Assembly (NCBI GenBank): GCA_037138335.1
Contig: JBAXIO010000019.1
Span: 1-64,000 of the forward strand
Direction of reading: 5' to 3'
Length of the DNA: 64,000 nucleotides
From: CAIRDP01 sp037138335
GTDB taxonomy: Bacteria; Bacteroidota; Bacteroidia; Bacteroidales; FEN-979
Of this stretch, positions 42,372-50,655 are shown piece after piece. The translations under genes and the position numbers were made by a program. Position 1 is the first letter of the stretch; every line of letters starts with the position of its first letter. The notes below the pieces were generated by a model. That model saw only the letters and a list, made by a program, of their open reading frames with translations, did no database searches and was not told where the DNA came from.

Positions 42372-42884
42372 CTATATTTTTTCCCTGAGCTTATTCAGAA
42401 CCTCCCATCGCGGGTCAGGAGCATGCGATTCCTTTAACTCTTCAAGTCTCTTCAAAATGTCAGGGTCGCACAGGGTTTTACCCTTGCTGTCAACCCCGTG
42501 AACACGGTATACCGGAAGCATAAGACTTACATATTCATAAATGAACTGGCTCAGGTCAAACCTGCTCTCCGATTCCTTTACGATCTGGACATCTTCGCTT
42601 TCTTCTTCATTATGGTCACTAAGCTTGACAACCAGGCTTTGCTGACCTTCAATCTTCACTGTAAGCGGATCCCCGCAACGGTCACAGAACACATCGACAC
42701 TTCCGCGGATATCGAAACGGAAAACGATCATACGGTCTTCCTTCTCCATATCAATATGCACAATCACTTTGCTTCCTGTGACATCATCAAACCGGTAATG
42801 ATCAAAGAACGATTGATCCAGATCGAAATCAAAACTATATGTCCCAGGTTTCAATCCACTGAACTGGATCTGATATTTTTCCAT
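42372..42884 (-). CDS. YceD/DUF177 family protein, 170 aa
   Basis: Regulator of 23S rRNA accumulation in other bacteria. CDRCGDPL and the tail with LDPRWEVLNKLREKI match the family; sequence MEKYQIQFSGLKPGTYSFDF is the normal start. A promoter box at 42912-42919 overlaps the longer frame, so the ATG at 42884 is preferred. First gene of the fatty-acid operon. Confidence 0.9.
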   Translation of the reverse strand: MEKYQIQFSGLKPGTYSFDFDLDQSFFDHYRFDDVTGSKVIVHIDMEKEDRMIVFRFDIRGSVDVFCDRCGDPLTVKIEGQQSLVVKLSDHNEEESEDVQIVKESESRFDLSQFIYEYVSLMLPVYRVHGVDSKGKTLCDPDILKRLEELKESHAPDPRWEVLNKLREKI

Positions 42885-42911
42885 CTTCTCCACTTCCTTT
42901 GAAAAAGCCTG

Positions 42912-42919
42912 CAAAATTA
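42912..42919 (-). promoter_or_regulatory. Bacteroidetes -7 box TAATTTTG for yceD-rpmF-plsX-fabH
   Basis: Exact TAnnTTTG match; decides the yceD start. 38 nt from the divergent PRODH box. Confidence 0.6.
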
Positions 42920-42957
42920 AAAATTAATTTGGTGACTACCAAACCTGTAATTAGTGA

Positions 42958-42965
42958 TATATTTG
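42958..42965 (+). promoter_or_regulatory. Bacteroidetes -7 box TATATTTG for proline dehydrogenase
   Basis: Exact TAnnTTTG match 34 nt before the ATG. Confidence 0.6.
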
Positions 42966-42999
42966 TATTTGCACATATAAGACCATAAAATTCAGCCGT

Positions 43000-43911
43000 A
43001 TGTTCAATAAGATTATTACCTGGATGATCCCTTTTATGCCGAAGAAACTTGTATGGGTTTTTTCAAAAAAATACATTGCGGGCGAGACCATTGATGATGC
43101 CATTAAAGTGAGCAGGGACCTCAATTCCGGTGGAATCAGGATCACCATAGATCTGCTGGGAGAGTTTATAACAAATCTCGAACAGGCAGCTGAAAATAAA
43201 AAAGCCTACCTGTCAATTATCGAAAGAGTTGAAAAAGAAAACATAGACGGGAATTATTCCCTGAAACCTACCAGTTTTGGTTTGCTCCTCGACAAGGAAC
43301 TCTGTTATAAGCACATCAGGGAGATCGTTGCATATGCCGCTTCTTTTAACAATTTTGTGAGGATCGACATGGAAGATTCACCCTGTACCGGCCTTGAGAT
43401 CGAGCTATTCAGAAAACTGAAGAAGGAATTTCCCGGGAACGTGGGATTGGTTTTACAAGCTTATATGAAACGCACGCTGCAGGACCTGGAAGAAATGAAG
43501 GATCTTCATTCCGTTGAAGTGCCTCTGAATTTCAGGCTTTGCAAGGGCATCTATGTTGAACCTGAAGCTATTGCCTATAAGAAGTACCAGGAAATCAACC
43601 ATCATTACCTGGAGGACCTGGAGTTCATGTTTTCAAACGGTTATTATCCCGGCATAGCCACCCATGACAAGCCGCTCGTTGAAGGAGCATACAAACTGAT
43701 AGAAAAATACAAAGTGCCCAAACAAGCATACGAATTCCAGATGCTTTACGGTGTAACTCCCGACCTCAGGAAAAATATTGTCGAAAAAGGCCATGCCATG
43801 AGGGTTTATGTCCCCTTCGGGAAAGAATGGTTTGGTTATTCCACACGCCGGCTCAAGGAAAACCCCAAAATGGCCTCACATATTATCAAAGCCTTGTTTG
43901 TGAGAGGATGA
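43000..43911 (+). CDS. Monofunctional proline dehydrogenase (PRODH), 303 aa
   Basis: FAD enzyme that oxidises proline to pyrroline-5-carboxylate. The (beta-alpha)8 PRODH pattern is visible: FVRIDMEDSPCTG (Asp-rich), GLVLQAYMKRTLQD, RLCKGIYVEPEAIAYKK, GIATHDKPLVEGA, and AYEFQMLYGVTPDLR with the C-terminal RVYVPFGKEWFGYSTRRLKENP. At 303 aa it is the stand-alone form, not PutA. Its stop is 10 nt from the stop of the convergent multi-cofactor fusion, hinting at a linked role in proline or related amine oxidation. Confidence 0.93.
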   Translation: MFNKIITWMIPFMPKKLVWVFSKKYIAGETIDDAIKVSRDLNSGGIRITIDLLGEFITNLEQAAENKKAYLSIIERVEKENIDGNYSLKPTSFGLLLDKELCYKHIREIVAYAASFNNFVRIDMEDSPCTGLEIELFRKLKKEFPGNVGLVLQAYMKRTLQDLEEMKDLHSVEVPLNFRLCKGIYVEPEAIAYKKYQEINHHYLEDLEFMFSNGYYPGIATHDKPLVEGAYKLIEKYKVPKQAYEFQMLYGVTPDLRKNIVEKGHAMRVYVPFGKEWFGYSTRRLKENPKMASHIIKALFVRG

Positions 43912-43921
43912 TTGAATTTCA

Positions 43922-46900
43922 CTACTTAAACGCCTTCTCCGGCATGCCGTCCCCGCTGAGTTTCAACCTCTCAAAATATGAAGGTGTGGGTTTGCCCTGC
44001 AATTTGTCGACATACATTTTCGCAAGGTACTGCCCGAGCATAAAGCCCTGGCCCCTCAGTCCCAGGAATAATCCCAGTTCGGGGTCGATCACCATCCTTG
44101 GCTCCACATAGTATCCTGCCCAAATTGCCTGGAACCCAACTGAAGAGAGCTCGGGTATCCAGTTTGTAAATACTTCTGAAGCAATTTCAATAAAATCTTC
44201 CGTATTGACTTTTATATTCTTTTCGGCTTCCTGAGCGTCGACTGCAGGGGAAGCACAGCCGATGATCTGCCCGGTTTCGCCCAGCTGCTGCCCGTAGACT
44301 GCCGAAAACCCCTTGTATCTCCTCCGGTCGATCAGCATAGGAAGTGGGCTGCCGTTATTCCCCAGCATTGGAAGGCGGCGGGTAATGAATGCCTGGTGTT
44401 TTACCGAATAAAGGCCTGTGTCAAAACCAAGGGTTTTGGCGAATTTTCCACCTTCGGGCCCCAATGCATTGATAAAGACCTCAGTCTCATATTCAACATA
44501 TTCTTTCTGATGGTTTATCACAAGGACCTTGTAATGTCCGTTTTCACGGTTCACATCCACAAGGCGGCAATCTTCTTCCACCTTGCCTCCCTTTTCAATA
44601 CCTATCCTGCGGATGAGGTCTATGACCCTTCCCGGGGTAGCCTGCCAGCAATTTCTTGTGACCAGGGCCGCTGAATAATTGGTTATGGAAGGATTCATCC
44701 TCGGGGAAATTTCCCTCAGAAAATCTCCGGGCCCGACCATGTATGCATCGGACCAGGCCATGGATGCCTCCAGGGCACGGTACATCTGTTCATCATGGGC
44801 AAAGGTCACATACAATATGGCCCTGAAATCGATGTTATGGATGGCCTGCAGCTCTTTGAATATTTCAAGGTTATGGTTGGCGATATCGCTTAATTCAGGC
44901 ACCGAAAAATTCGGACGGCCACCGGCAATGTTCCGCCATGAAGCACCCCGCCCGTAATTCAGCAATACCGGTTCCAGTCCGGCCTCACCCAGGTACCTGA
45001 ATAAAGAGCTGCCCCCGATGCCGCCTCCGGCAACCAGTGAACGGACCTTTATTCTTCTTGTTTTCTTGCCGTTGATCTCAGTTATGACCTGTTCGTGTGC
45101 ATTCCTCGGATAAAGCTCTCCCATCGAGACCTGGTTCGAGAGCGGACCACGTGGTGTGGGTTCCCCCACTATGCTGATCCCGGTTCCGGCCAGCCGGGTC
45201 TTCAGGCGCTTGATGCAACGCTTTCCGCGACATGCACCCATCCCAAGGCGGGTTGTGTGTTTAACCTCATCCACCGAAATAAACTTCCTGTCGCCTATCA
45301 CCTCCATGATCTCGCCCAGGGTCACATCATCGCAATGGCAAACGTAGGTGGGTTCCTCCGATTCAAGCTTGTATGGTTTGAACTTAATCGGGTCGGGGTA
45401 ATCGGGCTTAACAATGAATCCCCTCACCTTCACAAGGTCCCCGCCATGGATGTCTGTTGCCTTCACGCGGGCAATGTTTGTTTTATTCGGTTTGCGCAGG
45501 ATCTTCTCAACGATCCCCTGCCCGAGTTTGTCGCCGTTATTATCTACCAGGAAGCATTCCGATTTCTCCTGAGCTTCATATTCGATGGGAAGGAAAAGCC
45601 AGTCTTTTTTGAAGTTATATCCAAAAATGGCAAGACCGGGACATTGGTAAACACAATCCATGCAACCGGTACATTTGTCAAAATCAATTTCCGGCACTGT
45701 GCTGGTGGATGACTTGGTGATGGCCCCGTTAGGGCATGCAAATGCGCAGGGATTACAGGCGAACCCATACAGGCAGTCAATAAGCACAAAGCCTTTTTCG
45801 TTCATCCTTTCAACGGCGGGCGTAACCGGCTCAGCGATCACCCTGACGGGATGCTGCTGCGAATCTATATATTCCTTTGACAGGGAAAGAAAAGCATCAT
45901 AATCGTACCTCTCACCCATCTCCTGGAGTATTTCGTATGCAACCTGCCTGCCGCGAAGTACTGCGCTCGTGCCTTCCCCTATTCGTATTGCATCCCCAGC
46001 CCCGAAACACTTCCTGCCAAAGACTTCATTACCCTTGATCAGGAGCTGGTCATCACATACCAGGCCTGTGCAGATGTTGATGGCGTCAATGCCGTCTATA
46101 AGTTTTTCAGTACCGGGAACGGGTTTGAAATTTTTACATTCGGCCACCACCGCGCCAACTATCCCGTCGTGATTCCCGTTAGGAATGGCTTTCAGCAGGA
46201 TATGCGATGTCAGTACCGGGATCCCAAGCCTTCTTACCCTGTTGGCCTGCACAGGGAACCCACCTTCAAAAGGCATGGCCTCGATGATTGCTTTTACCTT
46301 TGCACCGGCCTGCATAAGCTGGTAAGAAGTCAGGTAGCCGATATTTCCTGCTCCTACCGTAAGTACATTTTTACCAAGCAGCGTGAATTCGTTATTCATC
46401 ATTTTCTGAACCACGGCCGCGGTAAACACACCGGGAAGATCGTCATTCTCAAACGTCGGCATGAACGGCACCGCCCCGGATGCCACAACCAGGAACTCAC
46501 TGTCAACAAAGTAGATCTCGTCGGTAAGAATATTCTTGACTGCAAGCCGGCCTCCTTCCAGGATATCCCATACGGTTGAATTGAGAAATATCCCTTCATG
46601 GCTTTCTCCCGCAAGAGTTTTTGCAATGTCGAAACCGCGCATCCCCCCGAATTTCTTTTCCTTTTCAAAGAAAAAGAACTGGTGGGTCTGCATCAGGAAC
46701 TGTCCGCCAATCTTATCGTTATTATCTATTACAATGCAATCGACCCTGTGATTGTTCAGCTCTTCACGGGCTGCAAGCCCGGCCGGGCCTGAGCCTACAA
46801 TGACAACAGAAGTCTTGAATACTTTAATGCGTTCGTCTTTTTTTACTTCCACCGGGCTGGGCTCATAATTTGCAGGGATCTCCCTTACTTCCTTCACCCC

Positions 46901-47155
46901 ATCAACCCTGGTAATGCAAATGCGTTTTATCTGCCCGTCGACCAGCATCTCGCAGGCTCCGCATTTTCCGATGCCGCATTCAAGGCTTCTTTCGCGGTTT
47001 TTCAGGCTGTGACTGTGAACCGGGTGGCCAGCCTGATGGAGGGCGGCCGCAATAGTGAATCCGTTTTCGCCTGTAACTTCTTTGCCTTCGAACAGGAAGG
47101 TCGCTGGCCTGGATTCAGGGATATCGAGAATAGGATGCTTGTCGATTTTATACAT
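43922..47155 (-). CDS. Multi-cofactor oxidoreductase fusion: [2Fe-2S]-pyridine-nucleotide FAD-2[4Fe-4S]-BFD-DAO, 1077 aa
   Basis: One chain holding: an N-terminal plant-type [2Fe-2S] (Cys60, 65, 68, 80); an FAD/NAD oxidoreductase (GSGPAG 121-126, GAGNIG 268-273); two [4Fe-4S] motifs (Cys461, 467, 470, 474 and 495, 498, 501, 505); a BFD-type [2Fe-2S] (Cys606, 608, 642, 647 in TTRLGMGACRGKRC); and a C-terminal DAO flavoprotein (GGGIGG 710-715). HcnA/HcnB/HcnC, opine/octopine oxidase, and archaeal dye-linked L-proline dehydrogenase use these as separate subunits; the ferredoxin module is an addition. It probably oxidises an amino acid or amine at the DAO site and passes electrons through the iron-sulfur relay to NAD(P) or a ferredoxin. 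The proline dehydrogenase facing it is consistent with a proline, hydroxyproline or sarcosine-like substrate, which is inference. A promoter box lies 116 nt upstream, with a CRP-like palindrome beyond it. Confidence 0.88.
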   Translation of the reverse strand: MYKIDKHPILDIPESRPATFLFEGKEVTGENGFTIAAALHQAGHPVHSHSLKNRERSLECGIGKCGACEMLVDGQIKRICITRVDGVKEVREIPANYEPSPVEVKKDERIKVFKTSVVIVGSGPAGLAAREELNNHRVDCIVIDNNDKIGGQFLMQTHQFFFFEKEKKFGGMRGFDIAKTLAGESHEGIFLNSTVWDILEGGRLAVKNILTDEIYFVDSEFLVVASGAVPFMPTFENDDLPGVFTAAVVQKMMNNEFTLLGKNVLTVGAGNIGYLTSYQLMQAGAKVKAIIEAMPFEGGFPVQANRVRRLGIPVLTSHILLKAIPNGNHDGIVGAVVAECKNFKPVPGTEKLIDGIDAINICTGLVCDDQLLIKGNEVFGRKCFGAGDAIRIGEGTSAVLRGRQVAYEILQEMGERYDYDAFLSLSKEYIDSQQHPVRVIAEPVTPAVERMNEKGFVLIDCLYGFACNPCAFACPNGAITKSSTSTVPEIDFDKCTGCMDCVYQCPGLAIFGYNFKKDWLFLPIEYEAQEKSECFLVDNNGDKLGQGIVEKILRKPNKTNIARVKATDIHGGDLVKVRGFIVKPDYPDPIKFKPYKLESEEPTYVCHCDDVTLGEIMEVIGDRKFISVDEVKHTTRLGMGACRGKRCIKRLKTRLAGTGISIVGEPTPRGPLSNQVSMGELYPRNAHEQVITEINGKKTRRIKVRSLVAGGGIGGSSLFRYLGEAGLEPVLLNYGRGASWRNIAGGRPNFSVPELSDIANHNLEIFKELQAIHNIDFRAILYVTFAHDEQMYRALEASMAWSDAYMVGPGDFLREISPRMNPSITNYSAALVTRNCWQATPGRVIDLIRRIGIEKGGKVEEDCRLVDVNRENGHYKVLVINHQKEYVEYETEVFINALGPEGGKFAKTLGFDTGLYSVKHQAFITRRLPMLGNNGSPLPMLIDRRRYKGFSAVYGQQLGETGQIIGCASPAVDAQEAEKNIKVNTEDFIEIASEVFTNWIPELSSVGFQAIWAGYYVEPRMVIDPELGLFLGLRGQGFMLGQYLAKMYVDKLQGKPTPSYFERLKLSGDGMPEKAFK

Positions 47156-47270
47156 AGGTCTGGTAAGTTCGTGTGGAAAATCCCGAGGATCGTGATGGAT
47201 GTGCTGAATGAGCCGGATGTGATGAAAAAAGCATGTTCATCATCAGAGTGTTTTGAGTTAAACGAGGTTG

Positions 47271-47278
47271 CAAAATTA
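47271..47278 (-). promoter_or_regulatory. Bacteroidetes -7 box TAATTTTG for the oxidoreductase fusion
   Basis: Exact TAnnTTTG match, 116 nt before the ATG, giving a leader of about 110 nt. Confidence 0.55.
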
Positions 47279-47304
47279 CACATTTTTTTTTGCGGGACCA
47301 TCGG

Positions 47305-47322
47305 CTGTGAAATTTATCACAG
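47305..47322. promoter_or_regulatory. CRP/FNR-type palindrome CTGTGAAATTTATCACAG
   Basis: Perfect 18-bp palindrome containing TGTGA-N6-TCACA, the E. coli CRP consensus. Centre lies about 39 bp upstream of the -7 box, near -48 from the expected start, a plausible activator position. It also overlaps the stop codon of the neighbouring envelope gene. Regulation is inferred. Confidence 0.5.
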
Positions 47323-48255
47323 GTGAAAATCAAACCCGAATGAAAGCAGGTTTTCCATCCTTATTCCCGGGCTCGCATCTTCATTGTAAAATAACCTGGT
47401 TTGCAGACTGGTCTTAAGAAAGCGGTTGATCCTGTATGCAAACAGGTTTTTAAAGGTCATATCGGCTGCGGCTTTCTCACCCTTGAACAGCAGGAGGTCG
47501 CAGTTCCACTGGACCTTCTTCATGATAAGCCAGTCGATGATCAGGTGCAGGCTCATTCCGTATTCAAGGGAGCTGGTATGGCCTTTCTCAACTCCGTAAA
47601 ATAAATCCAACCCGGTTTTATCAAAGATGCCCCGGTCGCGGATGTAAGTAAGTTTAGCTGAACTGATCCCGATATCAAGCATGCCGGCCGGCATCAGATT
47701 TATTCCAAATCCTCCCGAAAAATTACAAACCAGTGGAGTGAGAAAGGATGAGTTGATGGTTTTGATAAGCGGGCCTCCCCCGGGGGACTGGGAAACATCC
47801 CATGAATCAAATATCCTGGTTGTAAGGATGGAGGAAACTGAAAATTGGATACGTTTTACCACCTCGCAACTCATCCTTGTAGTCAGGGTATTTTCATCGG
47901 TCTGAAATTTACTGATGCTGTCGAAATAATATACCAGCCCAAGCGTGTGGACCAGGTCATTCGTAAGGTGGAACCTCCTGGATGAGATCCCGAACCTGTA
48001 TTTCAGGCTATGGAGGAAGGCCATTTGCCCGGCGGTCTTATTCCCCGTTCCATTAAAGCAGGAATACCCTGAAACCGATATGCTGTAGGAGAGTTCATTG
48101 CTAAGCTTGAGCCTGGGTTGAATTTTCTGGATTACCGGCCTGAAGACAAGGGATTTAACGGAATCGTCCCAGCAAAAGTCCTGGGCCGCCAGGCCGGTCG
48201 CGAGGAAGCATATCATTATCGACCCAAGCATGAGCCGCTCCCTTCCTGCTTTCAT
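47317..48255 (-). CDS. Outer-membrane protein, DUF3078-like, 312 aa
   Basis: Signal peptide (to about residue 24, LAAQ-D) then a predicted beta barrel ending GFDFHL with a terminal aromatic pattern. The features (DSVKSLVFRPVIQ, NGTGNKTAGQM, TTRIFDSWDV) resemble DUF3078 Bacteroidetes proteins, function unknown. An in-frame ATG at residue 9 (MLGSIMICFLA) is an equally likely start. Its stop overlaps a CRP-like palindrome. Confidence 0.75.
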   Translation of the reverse strand: MKAGRERLMLGSIMICFLATGLAAQDFCWDDSVKSLVFRPVIQKIQPRLKLSNELSYSISVSGYSCFNGTGNKTAGQMAFLHSLKYRFGISSRRFHLTNDLVHTLGLVYYFDSISKFQTDENTLTTRMSCEVVKRIQFSVSSILTTRIFDSWDVSQSPGGGPLIKTINSSFLTPLVCNFSGGFGINLMPAGMLDIGISSAKLTYIRDRGIFDKTGLDLFYGVEKGHTSSLEYGMSLHLIIDWLIMKKVQWNCDLLLFKGEKAAADMTFKNLFAYRINRFLKTSLQTRLFYNEDASPGIRMENLLSFGFDFHL

Positions 48256-48286
48256 ACCCTGATTTTTTCAACATGAATTTATCTTA

Positions 48287-48910
48287 TCAGCGTGTTTTGA
48301 TCTCGGTTTTAATCATATTGCCTGATGTATTCCAGAAATCAAGGATATCAATATTGACAAGCAATACATTGACCTTCCCGGTTTTTGCCGGCCGGGATTC
48401 CAGGGCCGATGCGGCAATCGCGAAGCTCGAGGTATTAAGCTTTCCCATAAATCTTGCCCATAATATCACACAGGTAAAAGAATAATTTGAAGGATCAAGG
48501 TCAGCTTTCTCTCCAACCTGCAGTATGTCTTTTTTCAGCCTGTTGAAGGTTGTAAGTGAATCAATGCCATACACCTGGTTGATTTTCAGGTTGCCGGCAA
48601 AATCCGTTTCAACTCCCGAGCAGAATGTCGAATCCTGGGTAATGATCCTGTAACCGCCGGAGTTGTAAAATTGTGATCTCCCCGGCAGGTTTTTGTTCTT
48701 AAACCAGTCAACCAGGGCTGCAGAATCCCTGAAAACACAGAGGTAATCCTCAAAATCAGGCTTGTATTTTTTCAGGTCGTTTCTGACCGATTCGATGGTT
48801 TCTATCTTCGGGCTTCCAACAGTATATTGCCTCATCATTGCCGATTTACAGGCAGCCAGCACCATCATTATCGCAGCAGTGAGAATAAGCAGCTTTTTCA
48901 TGTTTTTCAT
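48287..48910 (-). CDS. Hypothetical lipoprotein, 207 aa
   Basis: SPII signal with lipobox VLAAC (Cys21). The rest is mixed alpha/beta with no family I recognise: FRDSAALVDWFKNKNLPGRS then a beta-rich half. A terminator hairpin of the preceding gene sits right before its start, with the T-run ending about 2 nt from the ATG, so expression may be set by readthrough. A second in-frame ATG is 9 nt downstream. Confidence 0.65.
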   Translation of the reverse strand: MKNMKKLLILTAAIMMVLAACKSAMMRQYTVGSPKIETIESVRNDLKKYKPDFEDYLCVFRDSAALVDWFKNKNLPGRSQFYNSGGYRIITQDSTFCSGVETDFAGNLKINQVYGIDSLTTFNRLKKDILQVGEKADLDPSNYSFTCVILWARFMGKLNTSSFAIAASALESRPAKTGKVNVLLVNIDILDFWNTSGNMIKTEIKTR

Positions 48911-48911
48911 A

Positions 48912-48940
48912 TAAAAAGGGCCCGGCTGAGAAAGCCGGAC
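48912..48940 (-). terminator. Hairpin between two exported-protein genes, attenuator-like
   Basis: On the minus strand CCGGCT-loop-AGCCGG is followed by GCCC then TTTTT just before the lipoprotein ATG. Confidence 0.6.
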
Positions 48941-49001
48941 TTTTCAGCCGGATCCTTAATTTTAAAATATTGGGACATGATTCCTGTAATCAAAGACCTG
49001 A

Positions 49002-49493
49002 TTATAATGGGAAATCAACGGTATATGTCCCGGCCAGGGCATCATATGCCACCCTGTATGTTCCGGGTTTGATTGTGACAGGGCCTGCAACGCCAAGGAG
49101 CCTTGCTACGGGCTCTGAAAAGGTGTAGGGATCTTCAAATGTCACTGATCCTTTCTTGAAATAAGGGAGCGTGGATCCATTTTCATACTTCTGAAGGTCT
49201 GCCTCTGAAACCATAAGTTCAAGCTGCTGGGAATCAGAGATTCTTGCCTGTACAGGGCAATAGCCCGGGCCTGATCCTGCAGGCTTATCGGTTCCGAATT
49301 CTATGTCGAAGCAGATCCCAAACCCTGTTTTACATTGGGTCTTGGGACGATGGAACGTAATAATGAATTTTACCCAGACCGAAAAAGAAGGTGAGGGACC
49401 AGGGTTATAAGTTACAGCATTATTCTTCCCGGCCTGAATGGCTCCGGATAACATAAAAATGCTTAAAACGCATATGGTAACAATTTTTTTCAT
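49002..49493 (-). CDS. Hypothetical secreted protein, 163 aa
   Basis: Signal peptide ending near IQAG-K. Mature protein has a Cys-containing beta-rich middle (TQCKTGFGICFDIEF) and a C-terminal region with repeated T-x-x-Y strands ending YTVDFPL. No family recognised. It is followed by a hairpin that may end its transcript. Confidence 0.65.
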   Translation of the reverse strand: MKKIVTICVLSIFMLSGAIQAGKNNAVTYNPGPSPSFSVWVKFIITFHRPKTQCKTGFGICFDIEFGTDKPAGSGPGYCPVQARISDSQQLELMVSEADLQKYENGSTLPYFKKGSVTFEDPYTFSEPVARLLGVAGPVTIKPGTYRVAYDALAGTYTVDFPL

Positions 49494-49760
49494 TGATTTA
49501 AGGTTTTAATTTCCAGGCTCCTGATGCGGGGAGCAGATCCGCCGGCCTTGACTTAATACGGGGAGGCCATTATCCCGTTTTATAATAATTACCAGAACAC
49601 AATTGCTCCAATTTTAACTCGAATCCACAAATCCCCCTTTCTTTTTCTACTTAATCCGCCTTGAACCTGAAAGTGATATGGAATCCGAAAAAAAATATTT
49701 AATTCAATAGGAATCATTATTTTAGATGAAACGCTTGGAAATTATCTGAAAAATTTTTAG
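49494..49760. other. Intergenic region without gene
   Basis: No complete frame or repeat array. It ends in the promoter of the GT5 gene, and a TTG at 49735-49737 is a possible -33 element. Confidence 0.4.
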
Positions 49761-49768
49761 TATCTTTG
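49761..49768 (+). promoter_or_regulatory. Bacteroidetes -7 box TATCTTTG for the GT5 gene
   Basis: TATCTTTGCA with a TTG 24 nt upstream. Leader about 40 nt. Confidence 0.65.
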
Positions 49769-49807
49769 CAGCCGGTTTTGAATCAGGATAAAAAATCAAA
49801 GGAAAAC

Positions 49808-50635
49808 ATGGAAAAAACAAAAGTTCTTTTTGTTACACAGGAAATCACGCCATATCTTAAAGACAGTCACATGGGTATGATCGGGCGTTATCTTCCGCAA
49901 GGTATCCAGGAGAAGGGGAGGGAAATCCGCACATTCATGCCCCGTTACGGGAATATCAACGAAAGGCGCAACCAGCTTCATGAAGTCATCCGCTTATCAG
50001 GGATGAACCTGATTATCGACGATACGGATCATCCGCTGATTATTAAAGTAGCCTCAATCCAGCAGGCCAGGATGCAGATCTATTTTATCGATAATGAAGA
50101 TTATTTCCAGAGAAAACATACTTTCTACGACAAAAACAATAAGTTCTTTACCGATAATGACGAAAGGGCGATCTTTTATTCAAGGGGTGTAATCGAAACA
50201 GTTAAAAAACTGGGATGGGGCCCCGATATCATCCACTGTCACGGATGGATGACAAGCCTTGTTCCGCTTTATATCAAGAAAGCATATCCCGACAATCCTC
50301 TTTTCACAGATACCAGGATAATTATTTCGCTGTATGATGACGATTTCACCGACAGCATGAATAAGAATTTTTCTGAAAAAGTTAAACTTGACGGAATAAA
50401 TGCCAAAGACCTCAAACACTATAAAACGGCAAACTTCGTTAATCTAATGAAGTCAGCGATAGATTTCTCCGATGGCGTTATTATCGGTTCCCCGTCTGTT
50501 AACCCTGAAGTTGTGGATTACCTGAAAAACACAGATAAGCCATTCCTTGAATTCCAGCCGATGGACAGGTATATTGATGCATTTTCCGAATTCTATGACG
50601 AGATCCTTGTCGCTGAGCCTGTTTCAGTTGATTAA
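49808..50635 (+). CDS. GT5 starch/glycogen synthase catalytic domain, N-terminal half only, 275 aa
   Basis: Contains the GT5 opening MEKTKVLFVTQEITPYLKDSHMGMIGRYLPQ and the ADP-glucose-side motif IHCHGWMTSLVPLYIKKAYP, but ends at ~275 aa without the C-terminal GT1-type half that completes the active site in normal ~480 aa GlgA. The same truncated form is common in Bacteroidetes beside DUF4270 and glmS/panC. It is therefore probably not a conventional glycogen synthase. A longer frame starts upstream, but ATG 49808 fits the promoter. Confidence 0.85.
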   Translation: MEKTKVLFVTQEITPYLKDSHMGMIGRYLPQGIQEKGREIRTFMPRYGNINERRNQLHEVIRLSGMNLIIDDTDHPLIIKVASIQQARMQIYFIDNEDYFQRKHTFYDKNNKFFTDNDERAIFYSRGVIETVKKLGWGPDIIHCHGWMTSLVPLYIKKAYPDNPLFTDTRIIISLYDDDFTDSMNKNFSEKVKLDGINAKDLKHYKTANFVNLMKSAIDFSDGVIIGSPSVNPEVVDYLKNTDKPFLEFQPMDRYIDAFSEFYDEILVAEPVSVD

Positions 50636-50655
50636 CCACAAGATCCTTAACTGCC

